A stretch of DNA of 64,000 bases from Paraferrimonas sp. SM1919 (lineage in GTDB: Bacteria > Pseudomonadota > Gammaproteobacteria > Enterobacterales > Shewanellaceae), in contig NZ_WINH01000008.1 of the NCBI RefSeq assembly GCF_010993985.1, positions 1-64,000 of the forward strand. Direction: 5' to 3'. Both the position numbers and the translations under genes were made by a program. Positions 1 through 9,178 of this stretch are shown here, one piece after another (within the stretch, counting starts at the first letter, position 1; each line of letters opens with the position of its first letter). The notes under the pieces are model-generated. The model was not told the DNA's origin. It worked only from the letters and a program-made list of their open reading frames with translations, and ran no database searches.

Positions 1-75
1 GTCCGTAGCTCAGCTGGATAGAGTACCTGGCTACGAACCAGGCGGTCGGAGGTTCGAATCCTCCCGGACGCGCCA
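1..75 (+). tRNA. tRNA-Arg (ACG), 5' end cut by window edge
   Basis: This cloverleaf has a CCTGG/CCAGG anticodon stem around the loop CTACGAA, giving anticodon ACG. After A34-to-inosine editing this reads CGU, CGC and CGA arginine codons. The 3' end is encoded CCA. The 3' acceptor strand CGGACGC needs GCGTCCG at the 5' end, but the window begins at the third base of it, so two bases are missing. The rest matches the complete copy at 97-173. Confidence 0.95.
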
Positions 76-96
76 TTTCTCTTGATAACAATCTGC

Positions 97-173
97 GCGT
101 CCGTAGCTCAGCTGGATAGAGTACCTGGCTACGAACCAGGCGGTCGGAGGTTCGAATCCTCCCGGACGCGCCA
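97..173 (+). tRNA. tRNA-Arg (ACG), complete
   Basis: This is a full 77-nt tRNA with acceptor stem GCGTCCG/CGGACGC, anticodon ACG, T-loop GGTTCGAATCC and encoded CCA. It is a tandem duplicate of the tRNA at the window edge, 21 bp away. A strong terminator follows, so the two are probably processed from one precursor. Confidence 0.97.
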
Positions 174-178
174 TCATT

Positions 179-208
179 TAAAAAACCCGCTTTATTGCGG
201 GTTTTTTG
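179..208 (+). terminator. Rho-independent terminator after tRNA-Arg pair
   Basis: A perfect 10-bp stem (181-190 with 197-206, AAAAACCCGC/GCGGGTTTTT) with a 6-nt loop ends in a T-run. It begins a few bases after the second tRNA. Confidence 0.9.
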
Positions 209-284
209 CTTTGTGAACTCTGATTCTTAATAAACCAGTCCTTTAGTTTGATCCATTTCGTAGCACTGATGTGTTGTCATCATT

Positions 285-298
285 TTGATTTAAGTCAA
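285..298. promoter_or_regulatory. FNR/EtrA-like half-site palindrome
   Basis: The sequence TTGATTTAAGTCAA is one base from the FNR-family consensus TTGAT-N4-ATCAA. It sits 122 bp upstream of the chemoreceptor start, within upstream-promoter distance. Its role is inferred from the motif alone. Confidence 0.35.
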
Positions 299-349
299 AA
301 TTATCCATTAAAAATTAATGTTTTAGAAAAAAACACAAATGAGATAAAA

Positions 350-363
350 ATATAACGTTATAT
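350..363. promoter_or_regulatory. 14-bp perfect palindrome upstream of chemoreceptor
   Basis: ATATAACGTTATAT is a perfect palindrome ending 57 bp before the chemoreceptor ATG. In AT-rich DNA such a site can arise by chance. It could be a dimeric regulator site or overlap the promoter. Confidence 0.25.
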
Positions 364-420
364 CTTTTGGGGTAAGCTGATATGTTAATCATTAGGCGAG
401 TCTAAAAGGAATTAACCTCA

Positions 421-2034
421 ATGATGCAAGCACTTATAAATAAGTTAACGGTGGCGCAAAAAATTTCAGCAATCGCTGTTTCTGCAGGGCTGGCGTTAGT
501 GGTGTTAACCAGTTTTTCTTTAAATTATCATTCTCAATTAAATGCTAATTTACTACCGCTCACTCAACAGCGTTCGCAAGCCATGGAGCAGGTTACTGCT
601 ATTTACATGGAATATGCCGATGGTATTGTTGAAACGCTCAGCCAGTGGCAGTTTGGCCAACTATCCGATCAGCAAATGTTGATTCAAGTACGTGCTTCTT
701 CAAATAATATGGTCCAGACTTACCATAAATTAACTGCATCCTCTTATTTTAAGAAAACTGAGGTCGATTTGACTGAAACTCAGCTGCAACTTGAGAAATT
801 ATTAACTCAATTTAGTGCAGGTCAGATAGATCAGCAGCAGTTATCCCTTGCCACTTATCAACTTTTCGTTCCAGTGAAAGCGCAACTGAAACAATTTTCT
901 GAAACAGCCTTTAATAACACTCAAATAGGGTATAGAGAAATGCTACGCATTAAAGAGGATGCGTCAGCAAAGCTGCTGATGATTTCGGTGTTGGCGCTAT
1001 TAATTGTGCTAGGCATGAGTATTTTTACGATCAGAGGTTTAATGAATTCGATGGGGGGACAACCTCATTTTATCAATATTTTGTTAGGCAAAATTTCAGA
1101 AGGAAATTTATATCGTCAAACAAACTCTACCGGTGTTGAAACGGGTATCTTAGCCTCGACAGTGAACTTGCATGAAAAGCTCAAAGAAGTGGTCAGTTCA
1201 TCGATGAATATGACAGATAATGTCAGTCGTTCCTCCCATGAGTTAACCACTGTCATGGCCAAGACATCGGATAATTCGAAACAGGCATTAATAAAAGTTG
1301 AGGAGATTTCTACATCGCTTACTGAATTATCGCAAACCTCGAAAGAAGTCAGCAGTCATGCTAAGGCAGCAGAGGATAATGCAATTTTCGCCTATGAAAA
1401 TGTCCAGCAGGGTAATCAACTATTGGCAAAATCGCTTAATTTAACTCATAGCATTAATGATTCGATGGCCACAATGGCGCAAATGATCGCTCAATTAGAA
1501 CAACGCACGCTAGAAATTGGTGAAGTTATCCATGTTATCGATAGTATTTCGGATCAAACGAATTTATTGGCTCTTAATGCCGCAATTGAAGCTGCCAGAG
1601 CTGGAGAGCAAGGCCGAGGTTTTGCTGTTGTGGCAGATGAAGTGCGCGCTCTAGCGGCTAAAACTCAAGCTTCAACGGTTGATATCGTAAAAATTATCGA
1701 ACAATTGCAAACCCAAGCTACCTTGGTGAGTGAGCAGATGCAGGGCAATGTCAGTGCCATTGAGCAATCACAACAATTATCCGATAAAGTGAAAAGCGCA
1801 TTCGATGGTATTGCTGGTGCTGTGGAATCTATCAAGGCCATTAATGAAATTGTGGCAACGGCATCGTCCCAACAGCACAATGTGACCCAAGAACTGTCTA
1901 AAAGCAGCATCAGTGCCTATGATTTGGTCACCGATAATGTGACTGCGTTCGAACAAACTCAAACGGCGGCTAAGCAGCTGCAAGAGCAAGCCTTTACGCA
2001 AAAGCAAGTAATGGACTTTTTTAAGATCCATTAG
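421..2034 (+). CDS. Methyl-accepting chemotaxis protein
   Basis: This 537-residue transmembrane chemoreceptor signals to CheA/CheW and the flagellar motor. A first membrane helix lies at about residues 15-34 and a mostly helical periplasmic sensor at about 35-183, with no cofactor motif I recognise. A second helix lies at about 184-206, followed by a HAMP-like linker and a long coiled-coil signalling domain. The conserved hairpin tip is clear ([19 protein letters not shown], then [12 protein letters not shown]). No C-terminal NWETF-type CheR tether is present. AAGGA precedes the doublet ATGATG, so either ATG may start it. It stands alone. The ligand cannot be read from sequence. Confidence 0.95.
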   Translation: MMQALINKLTVAQKISAIAVSAGLALVVLTSFSLNYHSQLNANLLPLTQQRSQAMEQVTAIYMEYADGIVETLSQWQFGQLSDQQMLIQVRASSNNMVQTYHKLTASSYFKKTEVDLTETQLQLEKLLTQFSAGQIDQQQLSLATYQLFVPVKAQLKQFSETAFNNTQIGYREMLRIKEDASAKLLMISVLALLIVLGMSIFTIRGLMNSMGGQPHFINILLGKISEGNLYRQTNSTGVETGILASTVNLHEKLKEVVSSSMNMTDNVSRSSHELTTVMAKTSDNSKQALIKVEEISTSLTELSQTSKEVSSHAKAAEDNAIFAYENVQQGNQLLAKSLNLTHSINDSMATMAQMIAQLEQRTLEIGEVIHVIDSISDQTNLLALNAAIEAARAGEQGRGFAVVADEVRALAAKTQASTVDIVKIIEQLQTQATLVSEQMQGNVSAIEQSQQLSDKVKSAFDGIAGAVESIKAINEIVATASSQQHNVTQELSKSSISAYDLVTDNVTAFEQTQTAAKQLQEQAFTQKQVMDFFKIH

Positions 2035-2114
2035 TTGCCTTTTATCAAAGATTTAATAGCAATAGGTCGGTTTTAAGCAGGACATAGGCCGAGCCATCAT
2101 TATTTGCTGCTATT

Positions 2115-2155
2115 AGTCATTTTGTTTTGCAGTGCTTAGCCAAAACAAAATGACT
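2115..2155. terminator. Long perfect hairpin after chemoreceptor
   Basis: A 15-bp perfect inverted repeat (AGTCATTTTGTTTTG at 2115-2129, complement at 2141-2155) has an 11-nt loop. It lies 80 bp past the chemoreceptor stop. No U-tract follows, so it may be an mRNA-stabilising hairpin or a protein site rather than a classical terminator. Confidence 0.4.
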
Positions 2156-2386
2156 GCAGCCTCTAAATTGCTGTGTAACTTCAGCCAGTTACTCATATCA
2201 ATCGACAGCATCTTTACTGTTTGCTTACTCTGGTTTACCCCGAATTAATATCGCTGTAGGGCTGTCTAACAAAGCTTATTTGCAATTGCAGTGGAAACTC
2301 CAAAACAGCAACTGCCATATTGACAATTTTGCAACACCTTGTTTACCAATTTGGTTTTAATACTGAATTATAAAAAACTTTAATTT

Positions 2387-2402
2387 AACTGGTAATACCT
2401 CT
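2387..2402. promoter_or_regulatory. GntR (PdhR/FadR-type) operator candidate
   Basis: AACTGGTAATACCTCT contains the GGT-N3-ACC core typical of FadR-subfamily GntR sites such as PdhR boxes. An identical 18-bp string (AATTTAACTGGTAATACC, 2382-2399) recurs at 23613-23630. Pyruvate-responsive control of oxaloacetate decarboxylase would make biological sense, but the regulator is inferred. Confidence 0.4.
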
Positions 2403-2600
2403 TATTGTGTTGTTTTTGTTCGTTTTTGTTGTTTTTTTTGGAGGGTTTTTTGTGGTTTTTATAGGGTGCGGTTAACCTTTATCTTGGTAAGACCAATTTA
2501 CAAATTGATGGGATCTTGTTGTAAATTAATTGTTAAAGTGTGCTGGTCAAGTTAGGATAGCTTTATTGACTTGAAATTTTTTAGCCAAGTAGGAGGGCGT

Positions 2601-2837
2601 ATGCCATCAATTTCAGAGCAGTTATTTACTGCGCTCTCAGTGATGGGGTTAGGTATGGGCTTAGTGTTTATATTTTTAAGCTTAATGATCATCGTGGTGA
2701 ACTTTACTGCCAAGTTATTTCCTGTTGAGGTGGCCCCAGTCGTCCCTACAGCAAGTACCACTAATGCTGCTATCCCAGCGCATGTTGTGGCAGCTATTAA
2801 CGGTGCCATTGAGCAGCACCTACAAAAGAATCAATAA
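2601..2837 (+). CDS. oadG: Oxaloacetate decarboxylase gamma subunit
   Basis: This 78-residue small membrane subunit has one transmembrane helix at about residues 10-33 and a hydrophilic Ala/Pro-rich tail that in the family contacts OadA and binds zinc. The ATG at 2601 is chosen because AGGAGGG lies just upstream. A longer TTG start at 2571 in the same frame lacks this. It is the first gene of the oadGAB operon, 15 bp before oadA. OadG anchors the soluble alpha subunit to the membrane beta subunit in the sodium pump. Confidence 0.9.
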   Translation: MPSISEQLFTALSVMGLGMGLVFIFLSLMIIVVNFTAKLFPVEVAPVVPTASTTNAAIPAHVVAAINGAIEQHLQKNQ

Positions 2838-2852
2838 ATTTAGGAGAGAACC

Positions 2853-4631
2853 ATGGCAAAATCATTAGGATTGACCGAACTTGCCCTGCGTGATGCCCAT
2901 CAATCATTACTGGCAACCCGCCTTCGCCTTGAAGACATGCTGCCTATTGCCGACAAACTTGACCAAGTAGGATTTTGGTCAATAGAGAGCTGGGGTGGTG
3001 CCACCTTTGATTCTTGTATTCGTTACCTTGGCGAAGATCCTTGGGAGCGCATTCGTGCCCTTAAAGCGGCGATGCCAAACACCCGTCAGCAAATGCTGCT
3101 GCGTGGCCAGAACCTTCTCGGCTATCGTCATTACGCTGATGATGTGGTGCGTAAATTTGTTGAGCGTGCCCATTCCAATGGTGTTGATGTATTCCGTATC
3201 TTTGATGCCATGAACGATGTCCGTAACCTAGAAACTGCAATTAAGAGCGCAGTGGAAGTTGGCGCCCATGCCCAAGGCACAATTTCTTACACCACCAGTC
3301 CTGTTCACACCTTAGATTTATGGGTTGATCAGGCTAAAAAATTAGAAGACTTAGGTTGTCACTCTATCTGTATTAAAGATATGGCTGGCTTATTAAAGCC
3401 GTTTGATGCTTACGACCTAATCAGCCAAATTAAATCATCGACTGATTTAGAAGTGTCTTTGCATTGTCATGCCACTACTGGTTTGTCTACCGCCACTTAC
3501 CAAAAAGCCATTGAGGCGGGTGTCGACGTATTAGACACCGCGACGGCATCAATGAGCCAAACCTATGGTCACAGTGCTACTGAAACCGTCGTTGCTATGG
3601 TTGAGGGTACCGAGTTTGATACTGGCTACGACATGGGATTATTGGAGGAAATTGCCGCCTATTTCCGTGAAGTTCGTAAAAAGTACGCCAAATTTGAGGG
3701 TGAGCTTAAGGGCATTGATGGTCGTATTCTTAAAGCACAGGTGCCCGGTGGTATGTTAACCAACATGGAAAACCAATTGCGTGAACAAGGTGCTAGCGAC
3801 AAATTAGATTTAGTGCTAGAGGAAATTCCTAAGGTTCGTGAAGATTTAGGCTATCTGCCATTGGTTACCCCTACTTCACAAATTGTGGGTACCCAGGCGG
3901 TACTGAACGTGTTAACCGGCGAGCGTTACCGTTCAATCACAAAAGAAACCGAAGGCGTATTAAAAGGCGAATACGGTACGACTCCTGCGGCAGTGAATGC
4001 ACAATTGCAAATGCGTGTACTAGGTGATGAGCAAGCCATTACTTGCCGTCCTGCTGATAACATTAGTGATGAATACCAAAGCTTAACTGAGGAGTTAGTA
4101 AGACTAGCAGCTGAGAAAGACATTAAGCTTGCCGATAACCAAGACGATGACGTGCTGATTTACGCATTATTCCCGCAAATTGGTTTGAAGTTCCTAGAAA
4201 ACCGTGGCAATCCTGATGCCTTTGAACCTGTGCCATCGGCGGATGATGCTAAACCTGCGGTTGCAGGCAGCACCGATGAAGTCGCCAGCTATAACGTCAC
4301 CGTTGAAGGTAAGGTATATCAAGTTGAGGTCTGCCAAGGGGAAGTGGGCGCTATCAGTGTTGCCGGTCACGCACCAGCTGCGGCCGCACCACAAGCGGCT
4401 GCAGTGGCGTTAGGTGCTGGTACACCTGTGAACTCACCATTGTCGGGCAATATTTTCAAAGTGAATGTTACCCCAGGGCAACAGGTACAAGAGGGTGATG
4501 TGATCATCGTTATGGAAGCCATGAAGATGGAAACCGAAATCCGTGCCGATCGATCTGGTGCCATTAGCGAGATCAACATCAAAGAAGGTGACTCGGTTGC
4601 CGTTGGCGATCCATTACTGGCCATTGCTTAA
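2853..4631 (+). CDS. oadA: Oxaloacetate decarboxylase alpha subunit, biotin-containing
   Basis: This 592-residue protein transfers the carboxyl group of oxaloacetate to biotin, giving pyruvate. The N-terminal carboxyltransferase TIM barrel shows the metal-site region LRDAHQS near residue 14, the motif CIKDMAGLL and LHCHATTG. A conserved PYC-OADA region follows, then an Ala/Pro linker (about 495-520) and a C-terminal biotinyl domain. The biotin-accepting lysine is in EAMKMETE, about residue 558. Length is normal for the family. GGAGAG precedes the start. It lies between oadG and oadB and acts on the cytoplasmic face of the membrane. Confidence 0.97.
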   Translation: MAKSLGLTELALRDAHQSLLATRLRLEDMLPIADKLDQVGFWSIESWGGATFDSCIRYLGEDPWERIRALKAAMPNTRQQMLLRGQNLLGYRHYADDVVRKFVERAHSNGVDVFRIFDAMNDVRNLETAIKSAVEVGAHAQGTISYTTSPVHTLDLWVDQAKKLEDLGCHSICIKDMAGLLKPFDAYDLISQIKSSTDLEVSLHCHATTGLSTATYQKAIEAGVDVLDTATASMSQTYGHSATETVVAMVEGTEFDTGYDMGLLEEIAAYFREVRKKYAKFEGELKGIDGRILKAQVPGGMLTNMENQLREQGASDKLDLVLEEIPKVREDLGYLPLVTPTSQIVGTQAVLNVLTGERYRSITKETEGVLKGEYGTTPAAVNAQLQMRVLGDEQAITCRPADNISDEYQSLTEELVRLAAEKDIKLADNQDDDVLIYALFPQIGLKFLENRGNPDAFEPVPSADDAKPAVAGSTDEVASYNVTVEGKVYQVEVCQGEVGAISVAGHAPAAAAPQAAAVALGAGTPVNSPLSGNIFKVNVTPGQQVQEGDVIIVMEAMKMETEIRADRSGAISEINIKEGDSVAVGDPLLAIA

Positions 4632-4640
4632 GAGGTAACT

Positions 4641-5771
4641 ATGGAAGGTTTATTAGCCTTTTGGGGCGAAACAGGCATTGTTCACTTTGAATCTGGACAA
4701 ATCATCATGATGGCCGTAGGTGCACTACTTTTGTACCTAGCCATTGCTAAAAAGTTTGAACCGCTATTGTTATTACCGATTGGTTTTGGTGCTATTTTGG
4801 CCAATATTCCCAATGCCGGTTTAGCAGAAGAGGGCGGCTTACTTTATTACGCTTATTCTGTCGGTATTGAGACAGGCATTTTCCCACTGCTTATTTTTAT
4901 GGGCGTGGGTGCCATGACGGACTTTGGAGCGCTTATTGCAAATCCCAAAATGTTGTTTTTAGGGGCAGCGGCACAGTTTGGTATTTTTGCCACTTTATTG
5001 GGGGCTATCACACTGAATTTGATCCCTGGTTTTGAGTTCTCTCTGCAAGATGCTGGGGCAATTGCCATTATTGGCGGTGCTGATGGCCCGACGGCAATTT
5101 TTTTGGCGTCACGCCTAGCGCCTGAGTTATTAGGGGCAATTGCGGTTGCAGCTTATTCTTATATGGCATTGGTGCCTATTATTCAGCCACCTATTATGAA
5201 GGCGTTAACCACACCTGCGGAACGTCAAATTAAGATGGAGCAGTTGCGTCAGGTATCGAAAAAGGAAAAGATTATTTTCCCGATTTCGGTACTGCTGTTA
5301 ACCACGCTGTTTTTACCCGCAGCGACGCCATTAGTGGGTATGTTCTGTTTAGGTAACCTTATGCGTGAAGCGGGTGTCGTCGATAGATTATCTTCCACGG
5401 CGCAAAATGAGCTGATTAATATTGTGACAATTTTCCTAGGCTTAGCGGTGGGTTCTAAATTGTCTGCTGCAGCATTCTTGAAAGTAGAAACCCTAGGTAT
5501 TCTGGCTTTAGGTGCAGTGGCGTTTGCTATTGGTACGGCTGCGGGCGTATTAATGGCTAAGCTAATGAGTAAGCTGTCAGGGGGTAAGGTTAACCCACTA
5601 TTAGGCGCAGCTGGGGTATCTGCTGTACCTATGGCCGCTCGTGTGGTGAATAAGGTTGGCCTAGAGGCGAATCCACAAAACTTCTTACTGATGCATGCGA
5701 TGGGACCAAACGTTGCCGGAGTTCTGGGTTCGGCTGTAGCCGCTGGTATTCTGTTGGCAGTACTTGGTTAA
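4641..5771 (+). CDS. oadB: Oxaloacetate decarboxylase beta subunit, sodium pump
   Basis: This 376-residue polytopic membrane protein decarboxylates carboxybiotin on OadA and couples the step to sodium export. It has about nine to eleven hydrophobic segments and the conserved stretch [15 protein letters not shown] near residues 138-152, including the Asp essential for sodium translocation in this family. The C-terminal [20 protein letters not shown] is also typical. The gene starts 9 bp after oadA and closes the operon before a strong terminator. Confidence 0.97.
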   Translation: MEGLLAFWGETGIVHFESGQIIMMAVGALLLYLAIAKKFEPLLLLPIGFGAILANIPNAGLAEEGGLLYYAYSVGIETGIFPLLIFMGVGAMTDFGALIANPKMLFLGAAAQFGIFATLLGAITLNLIPGFEFSLQDAGAIAIIGGADGPTAIFLASRLAPELLGAIAVAAYSYMALVPIIQPPIMKALTTPAERQIKMEQLRQVSKKEKIIFPISVLLLTTLFLPAATPLVGMFCLGNLMREAGVVDRLSSTAQNELINIVTIFLGLAVGSKLSAAAFLKVETLGILALGAVAFAIGTAAGVLMAKLMSKLSGGKVNPLLGAAGVSAVPMAARVVNKVGLEANPQNFLLMHAMGPNVAGVLGSAVAAGILLAVLG

Positions 5772-5792
5772 TTAAGCATTGCCATTCATTTC

Positions 5793-5821
5793 AAGGGCAG
5801 CCATTTGGCTGCCTTTTTATT
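5793..5821 (+). terminator. Rho-independent terminator of oadGAB
   Basis: A 7-bp GC-rich stem (GGCAGCC/GGCTGCC, 5796-5802 and 5807-5813) with loop ATTT is followed by TTTTTA. Confidence 0.92.
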
Positions 5822-6030
5822 TTATCTATCACCTCGATTAGCTTTAATTCATAGACCCTGCCTCATAGACCTTAGTGACCCAGTTCACAAAAACATAGGA
5901 ACACTGTGGAAATGCTTTTTCTGTATGGAAATAATAGCTTTTTAGTCGTTTTAACCCATTGATATAGTGTAACTAATTTAATAGTAATTATATCTAACCT
6001 AGATAGTAACCTTGTTGTAACAATTCGGGG

Positions 6031-6058
6031 TTGAACAATTATTGTGCCTAAATAGAAT
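6031..6058 (+). promoter_or_regulatory. Sigma-70 promoter of nupC
   Basis: TTGAAC (6031-6036) and TAGAAT (6053-6058) are separated by 16 bp, 34 bp upstream of the start codon. Both hexamers differ from consensus at few positions. Confidence 0.6.
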
Positions 6059-6092
6059 GCGCGCCTTAGTTCGGTTGAGTTAGGTTAAATCC

Positions 6093-7301
6093 ATGGTTTC
6101 TATTTTAGGCATGTTTGCCATTATTGCATTGGCAGTACTTTTATCTTCAGATAAAAAGTCGATTCCATTGCGCACGGTTGTTACAGCATTCGCATTACAA
6201 ATTGCGTTCGCATTATTGGTGCTTTATGTACCTGCAGGTAAAGCTGCTCTAGGCGCAGCGTCGGAAGCTGTTAACACAGTGGTCGGTTTTGGTGCTAAGG
6301 GTATTCAATTCCTATTTGGCGACTTAGCGGCTGGTGGCAGCGTTGGTTTTGTTTTCGCCGTTAACGTACTCGGTACGATTATTTTCTTCTCTGCATTAGT
6401 ATCGACGCTGTATTATTTGCGCATTATGCCGTTGGTCATTAATGGGATTGGTGCAGTTCTGCATAAGGTACTTGGTACTTCACGTGTAGAATCCCTATCT
6501 GCTACCGCTAACATCTTCGTTGGTATGGTTGAGGCGCCATTAGTAGTGAAGCCATACGTGAAAACCATGACAGATTCACAGCTGTTCGCCATGATGACCT
6601 GTGGTTTAGCTTCTGTTGCCGGTGCCACTATGGTGGGTTATGCCTCTGTAGGTGTTGAACTTGAATACTTAATCGCTGCGGCGTTTATGTCTGCACCTGC
6701 TGGCTTGTTAATGGCGAAAATCTTAGTGCCACCCTCAAAGGATGAGCAGCAAGACAAGCAAGCTGAAGCCGCAGAAGTAGAAGAAGCGACTAACGTGGTT
6801 GAAGCGATTGCTAATGGTGCTATGAGCGGTTATCAAGTTGCAGTAGGTGTTGGTGTCTCACTGCTGGCGTTTGTGGGTATGATTGCACTGCTTGATGCAT
6901 TAATTGGTACGATTGCGGGTGTGTTTGGTGCAGAGCTTAGTCTTGGTATTATCTTTGGTTACGTGTTTGCGCCTGTGGCTTGGTTAATTGGTGTACCTTG
7001 GTCTGAGGCTATGACCGCGGGTTCTTTAATTGGTACTAAGATGATGGTTAACGAATTTGTGGCCTTTATCGAATTAATGAATGTGAAAGATCAGCTGTCG
7101 GCCCACAGCCAAGCTATCGTGACTTTCGCTTTATGTGGTTTTGCTAACATCTCATCTATGGGTATGTTGATTGGTTCTTTAGGTACGCTAGTACCAGAGC
7201 GTCGCCAGTTTGTGGCTAAGTATGGTTTTAAGGCCATCGCTGGTGGTGTGCTAGCTAACTTGATGAGTGCTGCCCTTGCTGGTGTGATCTTGTCGTTATA
7301 A
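6093..7301 (+). CDS. nupC: Concentrative nucleoside transporter (NupC family)
   Basis: This 402-residue inner-membrane nucleoside symporter has a size typical of the CNT family. It is a run of hydrophobic helices with recognisable CNT motifs: a central GMVEAPLVVKPY segment, the NEFVAFIEL stretch near residue 326 that contributes to nucleoside binding, and CGFANISSMGMLIG near the C terminus. A hydrophilic acidic loop lies around residues 213-236. It is monocistronic, with its own promoter and terminator. Substrate range and coupling ion (proton or sodium) cannot be decided here. Confidence 0.93.
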   Translation: MVSILGMFAIIALAVLLSSDKKSIPLRTVVTAFALQIAFALLVLYVPAGKAALGAASEAVNTVVGFGAKGIQFLFGDLAAGGSVGFVFAVNVLGTIIFFSALVSTLYYLRIMPLVINGIGAVLHKVLGTSRVESLSATANIFVGMVEAPLVVKPYVKTMTDSQLFAMMTCGLASVAGATMVGYASVGVELEYLIAAAFMSAPAGLLMAKILVPPSKDEQQDKQAEAAEVEEATNVVEAIANGAMSGYQVAVGVGVSLLAFVGMIALLDALIGTIAGVFGAELSLGIIFGYVFAPVAWLIGVPWSEAMTAGSLIGTKMMVNEFVAFIELMNVKDQLSAHSQAIVTFALCGFANISSMGMLIGSLGTLVPERRQFVAKYGFKAIAGGVLANLMSAALAGVILSL

Positions 7302-7327
7302 TGTTTTAGCTATAAATTTCATGAATA

Positions 7328-7354
7328 CAAAGAGGTGGCTATGCCACCTCTTTT
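7328..7354 (+). terminator. Rho-independent terminator of nupC
   Basis: A 10-bp stem AAGAGGTGGC/GCCACCTCTT (7330-7339, 7343-7352) with a 3-nt loop runs into a short T-run. Confidence 0.85.
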
Positions 7355-7399
7355 GCTATGTGCTAAATTTGAAAGGGAACCTTTTCTGAGACGACAAAT

Positions 7400-8356
7400 T
7401 TGGCGAGCGATAAAAAATCCTTACTGACCGATAGAGCTATGCAAATGGTTATTTTTCATAGCATTATTCACCATAGCAGTTTTACTAAGGCCGCCGCTTC
7501 CCTTGGGGTATCAGTATCTTATATATCTAAACAGCTTACCCAGTTAGAAGCCTATTTAGGGATCACCCTAGTGACCCGTACTACCCGTACTTTAAGCCTC
7601 ACCGATGCGGGTAAGCAGTATTTTAAGTATTGTGAAAAAGTCGTTGAGGATATTGAAAATGCCGAGCGTATGGTGGCCGACAGTCGCTCTAAAATTTCGG
7701 GTAAGGTGCGCATTGGTATGTCACAGTCCTTTGGCAATTTACATATGATCCCAGCTATTAAGGTATTACGTAAACAGTACCCAAACTTAGAAATTGAATT
7801 AAGCCTGTTTGATCATAAGGTTGATATGGTAGAAGAACAGCTGGATTTATGGGTGACTAACTTTGAAGATATCCCCCAAGGCTACATTGCTCAGCGCTTA
7901 GCAGACTGTAAATTTTTGCTGGTGGCATCACCGGAATATTTAATTGAAAATGGAACCCCTAGTCATCCCAATGATTTAGTTCAGCATAACTGTTTAGTGT
8001 ATAAAAGCCGTAACCGTCACTATAGTGCCTGGGCCTTTCAAGACGGTGATGATGGGGTGATGGTCAATGTAGATGGCGATTATTGTGTTGACTTAGCGGA
8101 GGCCATCAGGGATGCTGCTGTTTCAGGTTGGGGGGTAGCCTATTTAGCTACCTACCTTATTGGTAACGAATTTAAACAGGGTAAGTTGGTGCAGCTATTA
8201 CCAAGATGGCGTACTACCCAGGTCATGCCTTTTTATATTGTTTATCCAAGCAGAAGGTACTTACCGTTTAGGGTAACCACTATCATTGATTTTTTGAAAA
8301 GTTATGTGGGTGATCCCCCTTACTGGGATAAAAATTTACAAAACTGGATTAAGTAA
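7400..8356 (+). CDS. LysR-family transcriptional regulator
   Basis: This 318-residue regulator has an N-terminal winged helix-turn-helix at about residues 14-72 (SFTKAAASLGVSVSYISKQL and the wing LVTRTTRTLSLTDAGKQYF). A periplasmic-binding-protein-like effector domain spans about 100-305. The start is uncertain: the TTG at 7400 fits family length but has no close ribosome-binding site, while an in-frame ATG at 7439 would leave a very short lead-in. It lies 35 bp upstream of the flavin-reductase-like gene in the same direction, so the two are probably co-transcribed. The effector is unknown. Confidence 0.92.
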   Translation: MASDKKSLLTDRAMQMVIFHSIIHHSSFTKAAASLGVSVSYISKQLTQLEAYLGITLVTRTTRTLSLTDAGKQYFKYCEKVVEDIENAERMVADSRSKISGKVRIGMSQSFGNLHMIPAIKVLRKQYPNLEIELSLFDHKVDMVEEQLDLWVTNFEDIPQGYIAQRLADCKFLLVASPEYLIENGTPSHPNDLVQHNCLVYKSRNRHYSAWAFQDGDDGVMVNVDGDYCVDLAEAIRDAAVSGWGVAYLATYLIGNEFKQGKLVQLLPRWRTTQVMPFYIVYPSRRYLPFRVTTIIDFLKSYVGDPPYWDKNLQNWIK

Positions 8357-8391
8357 CGACCCTGTTCACTATAGATTGACAAAGGACTGAT

Positions 8392-8994
8392 ATGAATTTT
8401 ACACCGGATACGATTAGTGCTCAGCAAATGTATAAGTTGCTCATTGGTGGGATCACCCCAAGACCTATTGCATGGGTGTCGAGCATTTCTAATAACGGCG
8501 AAGTCAATTTAGCGCCATTTTCTTTTTTTACTGTGGCCAGTGCGAACCCTCCTGTGCTGTGTTTTAACCCTATGTATAACGCTGATGCACAGGCAAAAGA
8601 TACCTTGCGTAATATCCGCGAGCAAGGGCAGTTTGTTATCCACTCGGTTTCCGCTAAGCATCTTGAGCAAATGAATAAAACCTGCCATAACCTACCTTTT
8701 GATCAGGATGAATTTGATTACGCCAATATTGAAAAAATTCCTTCTACTGTAGTTAAGCCGCCGCGGATTAAATCTGCTATCGTCAGTTATGAATGTGAGT
8801 TATTACAGGTGGTGGATTTGGGTGACCAAGCATTATCTGGGCATCTGGTTTTGGGGGAGGTTAAAATGGTGCATGTGGCTGATGATGCCATCGATAACTT
8901 CAGAATAGACAGCGATAAGTTAGACACAATAGGGCGTATGGCGGGGGCGGATTATACCCTTACCAGAGATAGAGTAACTCTCGAAAGATCATAG
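8392..8994 (+). CDS. Flavin reductase-like FMN-binding protein
   Basis: This 200-residue protein of the flavin-reductase-like/flavoredoxin split-barrel family has the N-terminal signature GGITPRPIAWVSSI, then VNLAPFSFF and PPVLCFNP, which form the FMN pocket in this fold. AAAGGA precedes the ATG. It follows the LysR gene closely and probably shares its transcript. Relatives act in flavin reduction or as electron carriers; the partner is not apparent here. Confidence 0.88.
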   Translation: MNFTPDTISAQQMYKLLIGGITPRPIAWVSSISNNGEVNLAPFSFFTVASANPPVLCFNPMYNADAQAKDTLRNIREQGQFVIHSVSAKHLEQMNKTCHNLPFDQDEFDYANIEKIPSTVVKPPRIKSAIVSYECELLQVVDLGDQALSGHLVLGEVKMVHVADDAIDNFRIDSDKLDTIGRMAGADYTLTRDRVTLERS

Positions 8995-9050
8995 TGTTAG
9001 GTCTTAAAGTCTTTTACACTATGGTAATCAAATTGTGATTTTATGTCAGC

Positions 9051-9077
9051 GGGGAAGGCACAGGCTTTCCCTTTTTT
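9051..9077 (+). terminator. Possible terminator after flavin reductase-like gene
   Basis: An imperfect GGGAAG/CTTTCCC stem with a bulge is followed by a run of six T. It lies before the exporter operon and would insulate it. Confidence 0.5.
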
Positions 9078-9178
9078 ATTTGATTAATTAATTTTTTGTA
9101 CTAATTGTTAATACTCATGAAGATTTTCTTCTTGCTTGTTGTTTGGTGAATCGTTTCACTAAAAGGGAGGAGTATTAA

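Larger units (their letters stand above)
2035..2600. other. Intergenic region between chemoreceptor and oadGAB
   Basis: These 566 bases hold no supported gene. They contain a long perfect hairpin (2115-2155), a small palindrome ACCAATTTGGT (2345-2355), a GntR-type operator candidate (2387-2402) and a T/G-rich stretch (about 2400-2465). The oadGAB promoter must lie here, but I could not pick a convincing -35/-10 pair. Confidence 0.6.
5772..6092. other. Intergenic region between oadB and nupC
   Basis: This 321-bp stretch holds the oadGAB terminator at its left end and a good sigma-70 promoter for the nucleoside transporter at its right end. GTAAC appears twice, 11 bp apart, at about 6006-6021. 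I see no gene between them. Confidence 0.7.

Noticed and set aside
1-173. tRNA-Arg as attachment site of an integrated island
   Set aside because: No integrase and no partial tRNA copy was found downstream. The two copies are both full-length tandem genes.
2571-2600. TTG start for oadG ten codons upstream
   Set aside because: The AGGAGGG site fits the ATG at 2601, and the longer version adds residues not typical of OadG.
6006-6021. Third CpxR-like box upstream of nupC (GTAAC repeated)
   Set aside because: The spacing is 11 bp rather than 10 and the flanks do not match the other two sites.
9037-9053. CRP site upstream of the peptide exporter
   Set aside because: Only the left half TGTGA fits; the right half is poor.
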